Assembly: GCF_019186805.1 (NCBI RefSeq)
Contig: NZ_CP066783.1
Coordinates: forward strand, 4,167,501 to 4,231,500
Reading direction: 5' to 3'
Source: Comamonas fluminis
Lineage (GTDB): Bacteria > Pseudomonadota > Gammaproteobacteria > Burkholderiales > Burkholderiaceae_C
DNA length: 64,000 nt
Under the pieces are notes generated by a model, which had not been told where the DNA came from, ran no database searches, and saw nothing but the letters and a program-made list of their open reading frames with translations. The position numbers and the translations under genes are program-made. Numbering within the stretch: position 1 is the first letter of the stretch; the number at the start of each line of letters is the position of its first letter. This document shows, piece by piece, positions 42,150-50,547 of this stretch.

Positions 42150-44339
42150 TCAAAATTTCATGTTTGCCGTAATCCAGAAAGTACGACCAGCCTGCGTCAC
42201 ACCAGACACCGACGATCCGCCCTGGAAGTAGCTGTTGACCCAGGTTGGTGTGCCGTTCACATTGACCTGGCTGTACTTGCGGAAGTCCTTGTCGAACAGG
42301 TTGAAGATGTTGGCATTGATGCTCAGGTTTTTGTTGACCTGATAGCTGCCACCCAGGTGGAACAGCGCATAACCCTTGATATCGCCCACCGCGTCGTGGA
42401 TGGCCTTGTTGCCTGCGCTCAGGTTCTCGTAGGAACCACTGAAACGCGGGCTCTTGCCACGATATTCACCGCGTGCCCACAGGCGCCACTGGCTGGAAGG
42501 CGTCCAGTCCAGCTGCACATTGGCAATGTGCTTGGCCGTGTTGGCCAACTGACCGTTCTTGCGGCCTTCTTCGATCACTTCGCTGTTCGTCCAGGTGTAG
42601 CCGCCCTTCAGCGCCCATTCCTTACTCAGCTGGGCGCGGCTGCTCAGCTCCAGCCCCCAGGTTTTAGCCTTGTCCACGTTGATGGAGTAATCGGCCGTGG
42701 GGTTGTAGCTGCAACTGGAGATGGCCGAAGTCAGACAGGATCCGCCCGAGGCAATCTTGTCCTTCACGTCGTTGTGAAAGAACGTGGCTGCGCTGGTCCA
42801 GCCTGCCTTGTTATCGAACAGCGCCGAGAACTCCACATTGGTGCTGGCCTCGGGCTTGAGGTTGGGGTTGCCGATGTTGATGGTCTGGCCCTGGCCGCTG
42901 ATGCCGCTAACGCCGTCGATCAACTGGTTCAGGCGTGGCGCCTTGAAGCCCTGACTCACGCCCCCCTTGAAGGTCCAGTTCGTCGTCGCGTCCCAAACCA
43001 TATAGGCGCGGGGGCTGAAGTGGCCGCCAAACGCATCGTGGTGGTCATAACGGCCACCCAGCGTGGCAGTCAGGCCCTGGGCCAGACGCCATTCGTCTTC
43101 GGCAAACAACGACCACATGGTCTGCTTGTGGCTTTGGGGCAGCAGTCCGTCCTTGAGCTTGGCATCCCAGAGCTGGCCACCCACAGTGACCATATGCGCA
43201 TCGCCCAGCGGCGCCACCAGCTTGCTGTCCAGCACCACATTGGTGGTCTTCAGCTCGCGGTCAGCCCCCGCACGCGCATCGCCCTTGGGCACCGAAGCGC
43301 CGGGAATCGTGCGACCAATGGTCTCTGTTTCGGTATGCATCAGGCTGCTTTCCAGCGTGCCGAAGCCCAGACGGCTGGTATGACCGATGCTGACCTGATC
43401 GCGGTTAAAGCGCAGCGCATCGCGGTAACCAGGATACTTGCTGGGGTCGGTAATGACCGCATCGCGACTGCCCAGGCGACCATCTTCGTTGTTGTACCAG
43501 GTACGTGCCTGGTCCACATCCAGCCAGATGTCGTGATAGCGATTAGGCGTCAGCGTCAGCTTGGCACCCAGGCTGTGCTGGCGGCTCTGCGCTGGGGCAG
43601 GGTTGCGCGCCTGTGCGGGCTGGGTGGCACCTGGGGCCAGCACCCAGTCGGCGGCATCGCGGTTCATGGTGCTGCCGCGCACGGCCAGGCCCAGAACGTC
43701 CTGCTTGATAGGGCCGTTGATGTAGAAGTTGCCCTTGTACTGGTTGCCCCATTCGCTGTCTTGCGGAATGCCTGCGCCCACGCTGACTTCACCGCCCCAC
43801 TCTTTGGCGACCTTACGCGTGATGATGTTGATTACGCCGCCCATGGCGTCCGAGCCGTACAGCGTGGACATGGGTCCGCGAATAACCTCGATGCGCTCGA
43901 TGGCCGACATGGGCGGCATAAAGCTGGTCAGCGCCGCGCCAAAACCATTCGGTGTCACATCGCCCGCCACGTTCTGGCGGCGACCGTCAATCAGAATCAG
44001 CGTGTAGTCGCTGGGCATGCCGCGGATGCTGATATCCAGGCCACCGGTCTTGCCCGTGCCGCCCATTACATCAATGCCTTCCACGCCCTGCAGGGCTTCG
44101 GCCAGATCACGAAAGTTCCTGGTCTCCAGCTCCTTGCGGGTCACGACGGAGATCGAAGCCGGGGCGTTCTTGATTTCCTGCTCAAAGCCGCTTGCGGAAA
44201 CCACCACCTCCTCCATGGTGGATTCCTTGGCCTGTGCCTGAGCATTTACGCCAGTGCTGGCACAGAGCGCGGCTGCGGCCAGTGCCAATAAACGGGGTTG
44301 TGCCTGCAAAATTGAGCGGCGTGTCACTGCTTTGGACAT
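42150..44339 (-). CDS. TonB-dependent receptor, FepA/CirA-like
   Basis: The 729-residue outer-membrane receptor has a signal peptide (LLALAAAALCASTGVNAQAQ) and a TonB-box-like MEEVVVSASG. The plug follows (SISVVTRKELETRNFRDLAEALQGVEGIDV, then RGMPSDYTLILIDGRRQNV and MSTLYGSDAMGGVINIITRK), and then a barrel ending in MKF. These plug signatures fit the FepA/CirA receptor group. ATG at 44339 follows AGGAG by 6 bases. A Fur-like box lies upstream. It converges on piuC, so the two receptors flank the hydroxylase. Confidence 0.92.
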   Translation of the reverse strand: MSKAVTRRSILQAQPRLLALAAAALCASTGVNAQAQAKESTMEEVVVSASGFEQEIKNAPASISVVTRKELETRNFRDLAEALQGVEGIDVMGGTGKTGGLDISIRGMPSDYTLILIDGRRQNVAGDVTPNGFGAALTSFMPPMSAIERIEVIRGPMSTLYGSDAMGGVINIITRKVAKEWGGEVSVGAGIPQDSEWGNQYKGNFYINGPIKQDVLGLAVRGSTMNRDAADWVLAPGATQPAQARNPAPAQSRQHSLGAKLTLTPNRYHDIWLDVDQARTWYNNEDGRLGSRDAVITDPSKYPGYRDALRFNRDQVSIGHTSRLGFGTLESSLMHTETETIGRTIPGASVPKGDARAGADRELKTTNVVLDSKLVAPLGDAHMVTVGGQLWDAKLKDGLLPQSHKQTMWSLFAEDEWRLAQGLTATLGGRYDHHDAFGGHFSPRAYMVWDATTNWTFKGGVSQGFKAPRLNQLIDGVSGISGQGQTINIGNPNLKPEASTNVEFSALFDNKAGWTSAATFFHNDVKDKIASGGSCLTSAISSCSYNPTADYSINVDKAKTWGLELSSRAQLSKEWALKGGYTWTNSEVIEEGRKNGQLANTAKHIANVQLDWTPSSQWRLWARGEYRGKSPRFSGSYENLSAGNKAIHDAVGDIKGYALFHLGGSYQVNKNLSINANIFNLFDKDFRKYSQVNVNGTPTWVNSYFQGGSSVSGVTQAGRTFWITANMKF

Positions 44340-44512
44340 GATGACTCCTGACCCCATTTGCTGGGGCCACTATGAAAAAGTGAGTGAGAGTTGCGTTGGT
44401 CCGTGGGACCTGCGGATGCGCGGCGGCGGGTGCGCCAGCCTGGGGAGACAAAGCCGTAGATAGATTTGGATTTATGGGCTCTGACGGTTGCAATTATGTC
44501 TATTTTGTAAAC

Positions 44513-44531
44513 GCAAACCAATCTCATTAGC
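44513..44531 (-). promoter_or_regulatory. Weak Fur-box-like site upstream of the second receptor
   Basis: On the minus strand GCTAATGAGATTGGTTTGC matches the Fur consensus at 12 of 19 positions by hand. It lies about 175 bases before the receptor start, in a 363-bp gap with no gene. Confidence 0.5.
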
Positions 44532-44621
44532 TTTAACTTTGTAGGCTATATGCCTACGTCATCAAAAACCTGCTATCCACGCACGTGCAGGCAGCGCGCC
44601 TGCGCGGGCGTCTGCTGCTGC

Positions 44622-44660
44622 CATAAAAAAAGCGCTCAACCCCTTTCAGGTTGAGCGCTC
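44622..44660 (-). terminator. Intrinsic terminator after slt
   Basis: AGCGCTCAA and TTGAGCGCT (44631-44659) form the stem; on the minus strand a run of seven T follows. It lies about 45 bases past the slt stop. Confidence 0.85.
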
Positions 44661-44702
44661 TCAGATATCAATCCATGAGCAATTCGCTCATGCAGATAGC
44701 GC

Positions 44703-46682
44703 TTATGGCAAGTCCTTCATGGTTTCCGGATCGTTGGCCGGGCGTGGGCCAATCGTGCCCAGACGACCCTTGAGCGACTGGGGCTGGCCGGTAATCAGCG
44801 CCGCGTAGTTTGTGGTGTTGGACAGCACCTTCTTCACGTAATCACGCGTTTCGGTAAACGGCACGTTTTCGGCCCAGATGGCGGCCTCCAGCGTGGGGCC
44901 GTTGCGCCAGTTGCGCGGGCGGCCGGGGCCAGCGTTGTAACCGGCTGCAGCCATGGCCATGGAGCCTTCAAAATCATCCAGCGCCAGCTTCAGGTACGAG
45001 GTGCCGATGGTGATGTTGGTATCGCGGTCGTTGATCATGTCGGGCGTGAACCCCGCCATGCCAATCTTGCGCGCCGTCCAGCGCGCCGTGGCCGGCATGA
45101 CCTGCATCAGGCCCGAAGCGCCCACGCCAGAGCGTGCATCCATGATGAAGCGGCTTTCCTGGCGAATCAGGCCATAGACATAAGCCGGATCGAGGCCAAT
45201 ATTGCGCGACTTGGCCAGCACGGTGTCGTGGTAGGGCATGGGAAAGCGCTGCTTCCAGTCGGCAAAGGTCTTGGTGCGCTCGCTGGTGTTGATGCAGCGG
45301 TCCCACACCTGACGCTCGCAGGCCAGATCGGCCGCCGCATACAGTTCGCGGTCTTGCATGCCGCCGGGCTGGTGCAGATTGGTGGCGTAGTTCCATTCGC
45401 GCACACCTTCGCTGCGCAGGCCCATGCCAATGGCATACAGGCTGCGGCGCAGCGAGGGGTTGGCACGGGCTGCGGCTTTTTCATCCACCGTCAGCGGCGC
45501 GGGGGCTGGCGGCACGGTAATGCGCTGGCCAATTTCTTCCAGCGCCAGCTGTTCGTAGAAGCTGCCCGTGCCTGCCGTGTCCTCCAGCAGCTGACGTGCT
45601 TCTGCCTTGTCTTCGGCATTGGGGCGGCCCGCCAGCATGGCCCTGGCCTTCCAGTAAGCCCAGGTGGGGTCGGTGCGCTCGGGGCCCATGGCATCCACAG
45701 CACGGCGCACGGCTTTCCAGTCACCGGCGCGCAGTGCGGCGCGGGTCTTCCAGCCCAGCAGGTCGTCGCTCAGGTCTTCATTGCGGCGCACCTTGCTGAA
45801 GTAGGTGTGGGCGTCTGGCGAGAGCTTGAACGCCGCCTGCTTGCCCGCCACAGCCCAGGCCCAGTTGCGCTCTTCACCGCTGAGCTGTGCGCCCCAGCCA
45901 TCTTCGATCTGGGCGGCGGCCGCGTCAGGCGCCGTGGCGGCCATGCGAATCAGGGCCAGCAGCGCCAGCTCCTTGCGCTCGCGGCCGCGCACCTTGCTTT
46001 GTCCGGCCAGATATTTGGCGGGCGAAGCAAACACCTGCGCCACCTGGTCGGCAGATTCGGGTGCGATGATGGCCACCGCATCGCGGGCGGCCTTCTGGCG
46101 GTTGTTTTCTGCAGCCACGCGGGCACGGCGCCAGACGTCGTCTTCGCTGATCTGCTTGCTGGCATACATCTGGCCTGCGGCGGTGGTGCAGCCGTCATCG
46201 GCGTCTTTTTGCGCCATCCACAGATCGCGCACCTGCTGGCCCATATTCGGCGCGCCGCGACCTTGCTGAGCATCGGCCAGCAGGGCATAGCAGGCGACCG
46301 ACTTGTCATCGCGCATGCGGAACCGGGAATAGACCTGAGCGAAATTGCCCCAGTCGCGCTGCTTGCCCAGCAGCAGCAGCCAGTCGTTGCGCATGCGGTC
46401 TTCCTGGTAGCTGCCCGCGTAGCGGCTCAGAAAACCCTGAATTTCATCGGGTGCAGCAGTTTCAAGACGGTTCTTGAGTTCCCAGTAAGCGGCCCAAGGT
46501 TCGAGAGGGTGACCGCTGGCCTGTGGCAGCAGCTGGGTCAGTGCGGACTGGTTGCGTGCACGGAATGCTTTTTGCATGTCCAGCAACACAGCATCGCCAG
46601 AATTTTGTGCATGCGCAAACGGAGCAGCTACAGTCAGCAGGGAAGCCGCACAAAGCGGTGTCAAAATCTTCAGCCAGTGCAT
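44703..46682 (-). CDS. slt: Soluble lytic murein transglycosylase
   Basis: Slt cleaves peptidoglycan glycan strands in the periplasm with formation of 1,6-anhydro ends. The 659-residue protein has a signal peptide (MHWLKILTPLCAASLLTVAAPFAHAQ) and a long alpha-superhelical U domain to about residue 480. The SLT catalytic domain contains the Glu in YGLIRQESRFIMDARS near 515, GLMQVMPATAR near 535 and AGYNAGPGRPRNW near 590. The order is typical of Slt70. It is divergent from the cyclo-ligase gene, with only 15 bp between them. Confidence 0.93.
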   Translation of the reverse strand: MHWLKILTPLCAASLLTVAAPFAHAQNSGDAVLLDMQKAFRARNQSALTQLLPQASGHPLEPWAAYWELKNRLETAAPDEIQGFLSRYAGSYQEDRMRNDWLLLLGKQRDWGNFAQVYSRFRMRDDKSVACYALLADAQQGRGAPNMGQQVRDLWMAQKDADDGCTTAAGQMYASKQISEDDVWRRARVAAENNRQKAARDAVAIIAPESADQVAQVFASPAKYLAGQSKVRGRERKELALLALIRMAATAPDAAAAQIEDGWGAQLSGEERNWAWAVAGKQAAFKLSPDAHTYFSKVRRNEDLSDDLLGWKTRAALRAGDWKAVRRAVDAMGPERTDPTWAYWKARAMLAGRPNAEDKAEARQLLEDTAGTGSFYEQLALEEIGQRITVPPAPAPLTVDEKAAARANPSLRRSLYAIGMGLRSEGVREWNYATNLHQPGGMQDRELYAAADLACERQVWDRCINTSERTKTFADWKQRFPMPYHDTVLAKSRNIGLDPAYVYGLIRQESRFIMDARSGVGASGLMQVMPATARWTARKIGMAGFTPDMINDRDTNITIGTSYLKLALDDFEGSMAMAAAGYNAGPGRPRNWRNGPTLEAAIWAENVPFTETRDYVKKVLSNTTNYAALITGQPQSLKGRLGTIGPRPANDPETMKDLP

Positions 46683-46697
46683 GGAGGAAATTATCCG

Positions 46698-47270
46698 ATG
46701 GACAAAGCAGCGTTACGCCGCAAGTTGATTGAACTGCGCCTCAACCTTCCTGACCGCTTGCAGCGCGCAGATGCCCTGCAGCAGGTGATGCGCTTTTGGC
46801 TGATGGAGCGACCCGATACCGTGATTGGTGCCTACTGGCCCATCAAGGGAGAGTTCGATCCGCTGCCAGCCTTGCATCGCTGGAAAGAAGATGGCGAGCT
46901 ACAGGGTACTCCACAACGGCGCAGAATCGGGCTGCCGGTGATCGACAAACAGCGTAAGACACTGAGTTTTCACGCCTGGTACCCCGGTTGCCCCATGGAG
47001 GAGGACGCCTATGGCATTCCCAAGCCCAAGGATACCGAACTGCTGGTGCCCACACTGCTGTTTGTGCCCTGCGTGGGCTATGCCGCTGGCGGCTACCGCC
47101 TGGGCTATGGCGGCGGTTTCTATGACCGCACCCTGGCCGAACTGACCCCGCGCCCGTTTACCGTGGGCCTGGGCTATACCAATGGCTACGTCGATGATTT
47201 CCAGCCCGAGGCGCATGACCAGCCGCTGGACGCCATCCTCAACGACAACGGTGTTGTCTGGCCTGTCTAA
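46698..47270 (+). CDS. 5-formyltetrahydrofolate cyclo-ligase
   Basis: This enzyme uses ATP to convert 5-formyl-THF to 5,10-methenyl-THF. The 190-residue protein has the family signature LGYGGGFYDRTLA near residue 134 and the early KGEFDPLPAL block near 52. The ATG at 46698 is preceded by GGAGGA. The frame is open far upstream, but that part lies antisense to slt. It starts 15 bases from slt, so promoters must overlap the other gene. Confidence 0.93.
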   Translation: MDKAALRRKLIELRLNLPDRLQRADALQQVMRFWLMERPDTVIGAYWPIKGEFDPLPALHRWKEDGELQGTPQRRRIGLPVIDKQRKTLSFHAWYPGCPMEEDAYGIPKPKDTELLVPTLLFVPCVGYAAGGYRLGYGGGFYDRTLAELTPRPFTVGLGYTNGYVDDFQPEAHDQPLDAILNDNGVVWPV

Positions 47271-47288
47271 ATCTTTGAATCGTTTTCC

Positions 47289-47585
47289 ATGTCCCGTCCG
47301 AGCAAGAACATTCCCCAGCGTCGCTTTCGTGCACGCCCGCCCCTGACCGTGATGCAGCAGCCGCTGACGCGCGAAGAGGTGCGGCGCCTGCAGTCTCATA
47401 TGCGCCGCCACGGCCCGCGCAGCCTGACGCCCCACCAGCACGATGCGATCTGGGACTTTCTGTTTGACCTGCCCGAAAGCCACGCCTGGCTGGGCCAGAT
47501 GACTGACCAGATTCAGGCCGGGCAACTGGCGCTGAGACCTGCGGGCAAGGTCAGAGACTCGTCGGGCGCTTTCGAGAGTCTCTGA
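47289..47585 (+). CDS. Small conserved-looking protein of unknown function
   Basis: The 98-residue protein is basic at its N terminus (MSRPSKNIPQRRFRARPPL) and contains a helix-rich middle (LTREEVRRLQSHMRRHGPRSLTPHQHDAIWDFLFDL). No signal peptide or membrane segment is seen. It follows the cyclo-ligase gene by 18 bp on the same strand, and a strong terminator follows it, so it is probably transcribed with that gene. I do not recognise the family. Confidence 0.7.
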   Translation: MSRPSKNIPQRRFRARPPLTVMQQPLTREEVRRLQSHMRRHGPRSLTPHQHDAIWDFLFDLPESHAWLGQMTDQIQAGQLALRPAGKVRDSSGAFESL

Positions 47586-47612
47586 ATCAATCCCGCAGCT
47601 CCCATTAAAAAA

Positions 47613-47645
47613 GACTTCAAGGTCGAAACACCTTGAAGTCCTTTG
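47613..47645. terminator. Bidirectional terminator
   Basis: GACTTCAAGGT and ACCTTGAAGTC form an 11-bp perfect stem with a 6-base loop. A-rich sequence precedes it and CTTTGTTATT follows it, so it can serve both the 98-residue gene and convergent queC. Confidence 0.85.
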
Positions 47646-47671
47646 TTATTAAAGACGTTCCGCTATCTTTT

Positions 47672-48433
47672 TTAATCTGACTGACTGGCACGCCAGTTCT
47701 TCCAGCCCGATGCGCGCAACTCGCAGGCCGGGCAGTTGCCGCAGCCATAGCCCCAGTCATGCAGCTGCGTGCGGTCGCCCTGGTAGCAGGTATGGGTTTC
47801 AACCCGAACCAGCTCCACCAGCGCGTCGCCGCCCAGGTCATGCGCCAGTTGCCAGGTCTGGGCCTTGTCCAGCCACATCAGCGGCGTGTCGATGCGCAGG
47901 CGGCGCTCCAACCCCAGGTTCAGCGCCAGTTGCTGGGCCTTCATGGTGTCGTCGCGGCAATCGGGGTAGCCGGAGTAATCGGTCTCGCACACGCCGGTGA
48001 CGATCACCGTCAGCCCACGGCGATAGGCCAGCGCGCCCGCCAGTGTCAGAAACAGCAGATTGCGGCCCGGCACAAAGGTGTTGGGCAGGCCATCGGCCTG
48101 CATGGCAAAGGCCACATCATCCGTCAGCGACGAGCCGCCAATCTGCTTGAGCACATCCAGCGACAGCACATGGTCCTCGCCCAGCCGCGCAGCCCACTGG
48201 GGAAAGCGCTGCGCCAGTTGCTCGCGCACCGTGGAGCGCACAGCCATCTCGACGCTATGGCGCTGGCCGTAGTCAAAACCCAGCGTTTCCACACGCTCAA
48301 ACATGGACAGTGCCTGCGCCAGGCAGGTCGTGGAGTCCTGACCGCCCGAGAACAGCACCAGCGCGCCCTTGTGATGGCCTGCACCGGCGACATTGGCGGG
48401 CGAATTTGCAGAAGAAGTGGATGTATTTGCCAT
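47672..48433 (-). CDS. queC: 7-cyano-7-deazaguanine synthase
   Basis: QueC converts 7-carboxy-7-deazaguanine to preQ0 in the queuosine tRNA pathway. The 253-residue protein has the PP-loop [18 protein letters not shown] near residue 27 and the zinc-binding cysteines in [14 protein letters not shown] near 235, together with the substrate block [18 protein letters not shown]. No other queuosine gene is adjacent, and no preQ1 riboswitch is evident upstream. It starts with ATG at 48433. Confidence 0.94.
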   Translation of the reverse strand: MANTSTSSANSPANVAGAGHHKGALVLFSGGQDSTTCLAQALSMFERVETLGFDYGQRHSVEMAVRSTVREQLAQRFPQWAARLGEDHVLSLDVLKQIGGSSLTDDVAFAMQADGLPNTFVPGRNLLFLTLAGALAYRRGLTVIVTGVCETDYSGYPDCRDDTMKAQQLALNLGLERRLRIDTPLMWLDKAQTWQLAHDLGGDALVELVRVETHTCYQGDRTQLHDWGYGCGNCPACELRASGWKNWRASQSD

Positions 48434-48567
48434 AGGGCTGCGATTACATCACCGCTGCGCCACCCCTGCTGAGCCAGCGGCCTTGCAGCGCTGAGCCCAA
48501 ATGCCTACATTCTGTAACTAGCACCCTTGCTAAGCTTTGTGTCACGCGAAAAAAGCAGAGGGACTCC

Positions 48568-49251
48568 ATGCTCAAGCTCTATATCGGCAACAAGAACTAT
48601 TCGTCCTGGTCCATGCGGCCCTGGGTGCTCATGCGTCAGTCGGGCATCAACTTCGAAGAAGTCACGCTGCGCTTTGACAGCTTCGCCCCCGACTCCAGCT
48701 TCAAGCAACAGGCGCTGACGCTCTCGCCCACAGGCAAAGTGCCGCTGCTGGTTGATGAGGGCCTCGTGATCTGGGACAGCCTGGCCATCTGCGAATACCT
48801 GGCCGAACGATTTGCCGACAAGCACCTGTGGCCGCAAAGCGTGGCCCAGCGCGCCCGCGCGCGCAGTCTGGTGGCCGAAATGCACAGCAGCTTCGGCGCC
48901 CTGCGCCGCCTGTGCCCCATGAATATCGAAGCCCAGTTACATGAAGTGGGCGCCAGGCTGTGGGCAGAACACGCCGACTTGCGCGACGATGTCAAACAAC
49001 TGGAAAACCTGTGGCTGCCCCAGCTTGCCGCGGCCAGCGGCCCCATGCTGTTTGGCCAGTTCAGCATTGCCGATGCCTTCTTCGCCCCCGTCTGCATGCG
49101 CCTGAACAGCTACGGCCTGCCCGCCTCGGACGCCGTGCGCTCCTATGTGCAACGCATCTGCCTGCTGCCCGCCACCCAGGAGTGGATACAGGGCGCGCTG
49201 GCCGAGCATGACTTTCTGCAGTTTGAAGAGCCGTATCGTCAGCGGCGCTGA
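48568..49251 (+). CDS. Glutathione S-transferase family protein
   Basis: The 227-residue protein has a thioredoxin-fold N-terminal domain (MLKLYIGNKNYSSWSMRPWVLMRQ). TGKVPLLVDEGLVIWDSLAICEYLAERF gives the cis-proline and the Asp-Ser glutathione contacts near residue 60-75. A helical C-terminal domain follows (FSIADAFFAPVCMRL near 160). The serine pair SSW near residue 12 probably acts as the catalytic residue. The substrate is unknown. Confidence 0.9.
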   Translation: MLKLYIGNKNYSSWSMRPWVLMRQSGINFEEVTLRFDSFAPDSSFKQQALTLSPTGKVPLLVDEGLVIWDSLAICEYLAERFADKHLWPQSVAQRARARSLVAEMHSSFGALRRLCPMNIEAQLHEVGARLWAEHADLRDDVKQLENLWLPQLAAASGPMLFGQFSIADAFFAPVCMRLNSYGLPASDAVRSYVQRICLLPATQEWIQGALAEHDFLQFEEPYRQRR

Positions 49252-49287
49252 GGCGCACAGCCCCTCGCCAGCCACTACCATTGCGCT

Positions 49288-50541
49288 ATGAGTGAATTCA
49301 AGGTTTACAAGGTAGGCGGCGCTGTGCGCGATCAGTTGCTGGGCCTGGCTGTCAACGATACGGACTGGGTGGTCGTCGGTGCCACACCAGAGCAGATGAC
49401 AGCGCGCGGTTTCGTGCCGGTGGGCAAGGACTTTCCGGTTTTCCTGCACCCCCAGACCCATGAGGAATATGCGCTGGCCCGCACCGAGCGCAAGCACGGC
49501 ATGGGCTACCGCGGCTTTGTGGTGCACACCGCTGCCGATGTAACGCTGGAAGAAGACCTGGCGCGGCGCGACCTCACTATCAATGCCATAGCTGGCCCCG
49601 CAGACTGGACCCAGGCTAGCGAGCTATTTGACCCCTATCACGGCCAGCAAGACCTGCAGAACAAGGTGCTGCGCCATGTCACCGATGCCTTTCGCGAAGA
49701 CCCGGTGCGCATACTGCGCCTGGCCCGCTTTGCTGCGCGCTTTACCGACTTCAGCGTCGCCCCCGAAACCCTGGCGCTGATGCGCGAGATGGTGGCCGCT
49801 GGCGAGGTCGATGCCCTGGTGCCCGAGCGTATTTGGCAGGAAATCAGCCGTGGACTGGTGGAAGCCCAGCCGTCCCGCATGTTCAACCTGCTGCGTGACT
49901 GCGGCGCACTGGAGCGACTTCTGCCCGAGCTGAACAAGCTCTGGGGCGTGCCACAGCGCGCCGAATACCACCCCGAGGTTGATACCGGCGTGCACGCCAT
50001 GATGGTGCTGGACATGTCGGCGCAGCTGCAAACCTCGCTGGCCGTGCGCTTTGCCTGCCTGTGCCATGACTTTGGCAAAGGCACCACGCCTGCCGATGTG
50101 CTGCCCCGCCATATCGGCCACGAGCAGCGCAGCGCCCGCCTGCTGTTGCAGGTTTGCGACCGCTGGCGCGTGCCCAATGACTGCAAGGAACTGGCCGAAG
50201 TCGTGGCGCGCGAGCACGGCAACATCCACCGCAGCCATGAACTCAACCCGGCTGCGCTGCTGCGCCTGCTGGAGCGCTGCGATGCCATTCGCAAACCCGG
50301 TCGCTTTGAAGAAGCCCTGCTGGCCTGCGAATGCGATGCACGTGGCCGCCTGGGATTTGAGCAAACGCCCTACCCCCAGCGCCAGCGCCTGAGCGGCGCG
50401 CTGCAAGCTGCACTGGCGGTGGAAACTGCCCCCGTGGCCCAGGCCGCCGCCCAGCGCGGCCTCAAAGGCAAAGCCATAGGCGACGCCGTAAGCAAGGCGC
50501 GTGAGCAGGCGATGGCGGACTGGCTCCAGACTTCAGCCTGA
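49288..50541 (+). CDS. cca: Multifunctional CCA tRNA nucleotidyltransferase
   Basis: Cca adds or repairs the CCA end of tRNAs. The 417-residue protein has the catalytic motif YKVGGAVRDQLLGLAVNDTDWVVVG at residues 5-29, the RRDLTINAIA block near 92 and the EDPVRILRLARFAARF block near 133. A C-terminal HD domain (HDFGKGTTP near 261, with HEQRSARLL) gives the extra phosphohydrolase activity of the proteobacterial multifunctional form. The gene is followed 6 bp later by a SWIM-domain gene. Although the tRNAs in this window encode CCA, repair remains useful. Confidence 0.95.
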   Translation: MSEFKVYKVGGAVRDQLLGLAVNDTDWVVVGATPEQMTARGFVPVGKDFPVFLHPQTHEEYALARTERKHGMGYRGFVVHTAADVTLEEDLARRDLTINAIAGPADWTQASELFDPYHGQQDLQNKVLRHVTDAFREDPVRILRLARFAARFTDFSVAPETLALMREMVAAGEVDALVPERIWQEISRGLVEAQPSRMFNLLRDCGALERLLPELNKLWGVPQRAEYHPEVDTGVHAMMVLDMSAQLQTSLAVRFACLCHDFGKGTTPADVLPRHIGHEQRSARLLLQVCDRWRVPNDCKELAEVVAREHGNIHRSHELNPAALLRLLERCDAIRKPGRFEEALLACECDARGRLGFEQTPYPQRQRLSGALQAALAVETAPVAQAAAQRGLKGKAIGDAVSKAREQAMADWLQTSA

Positions 50542-50547
50542 TTGCCC

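Noticed and set aside
42357..44291. 644-residue frame opposite the second TonB receptor.
   Set aside because: Same reason: antisense shadow of a GC-rich receptor gene.
45228..46697. Long frame upstream of the cyclo-ligase.
   Set aside because: It is antisense to slt, and the cyclo-ligase family begins at 46698.
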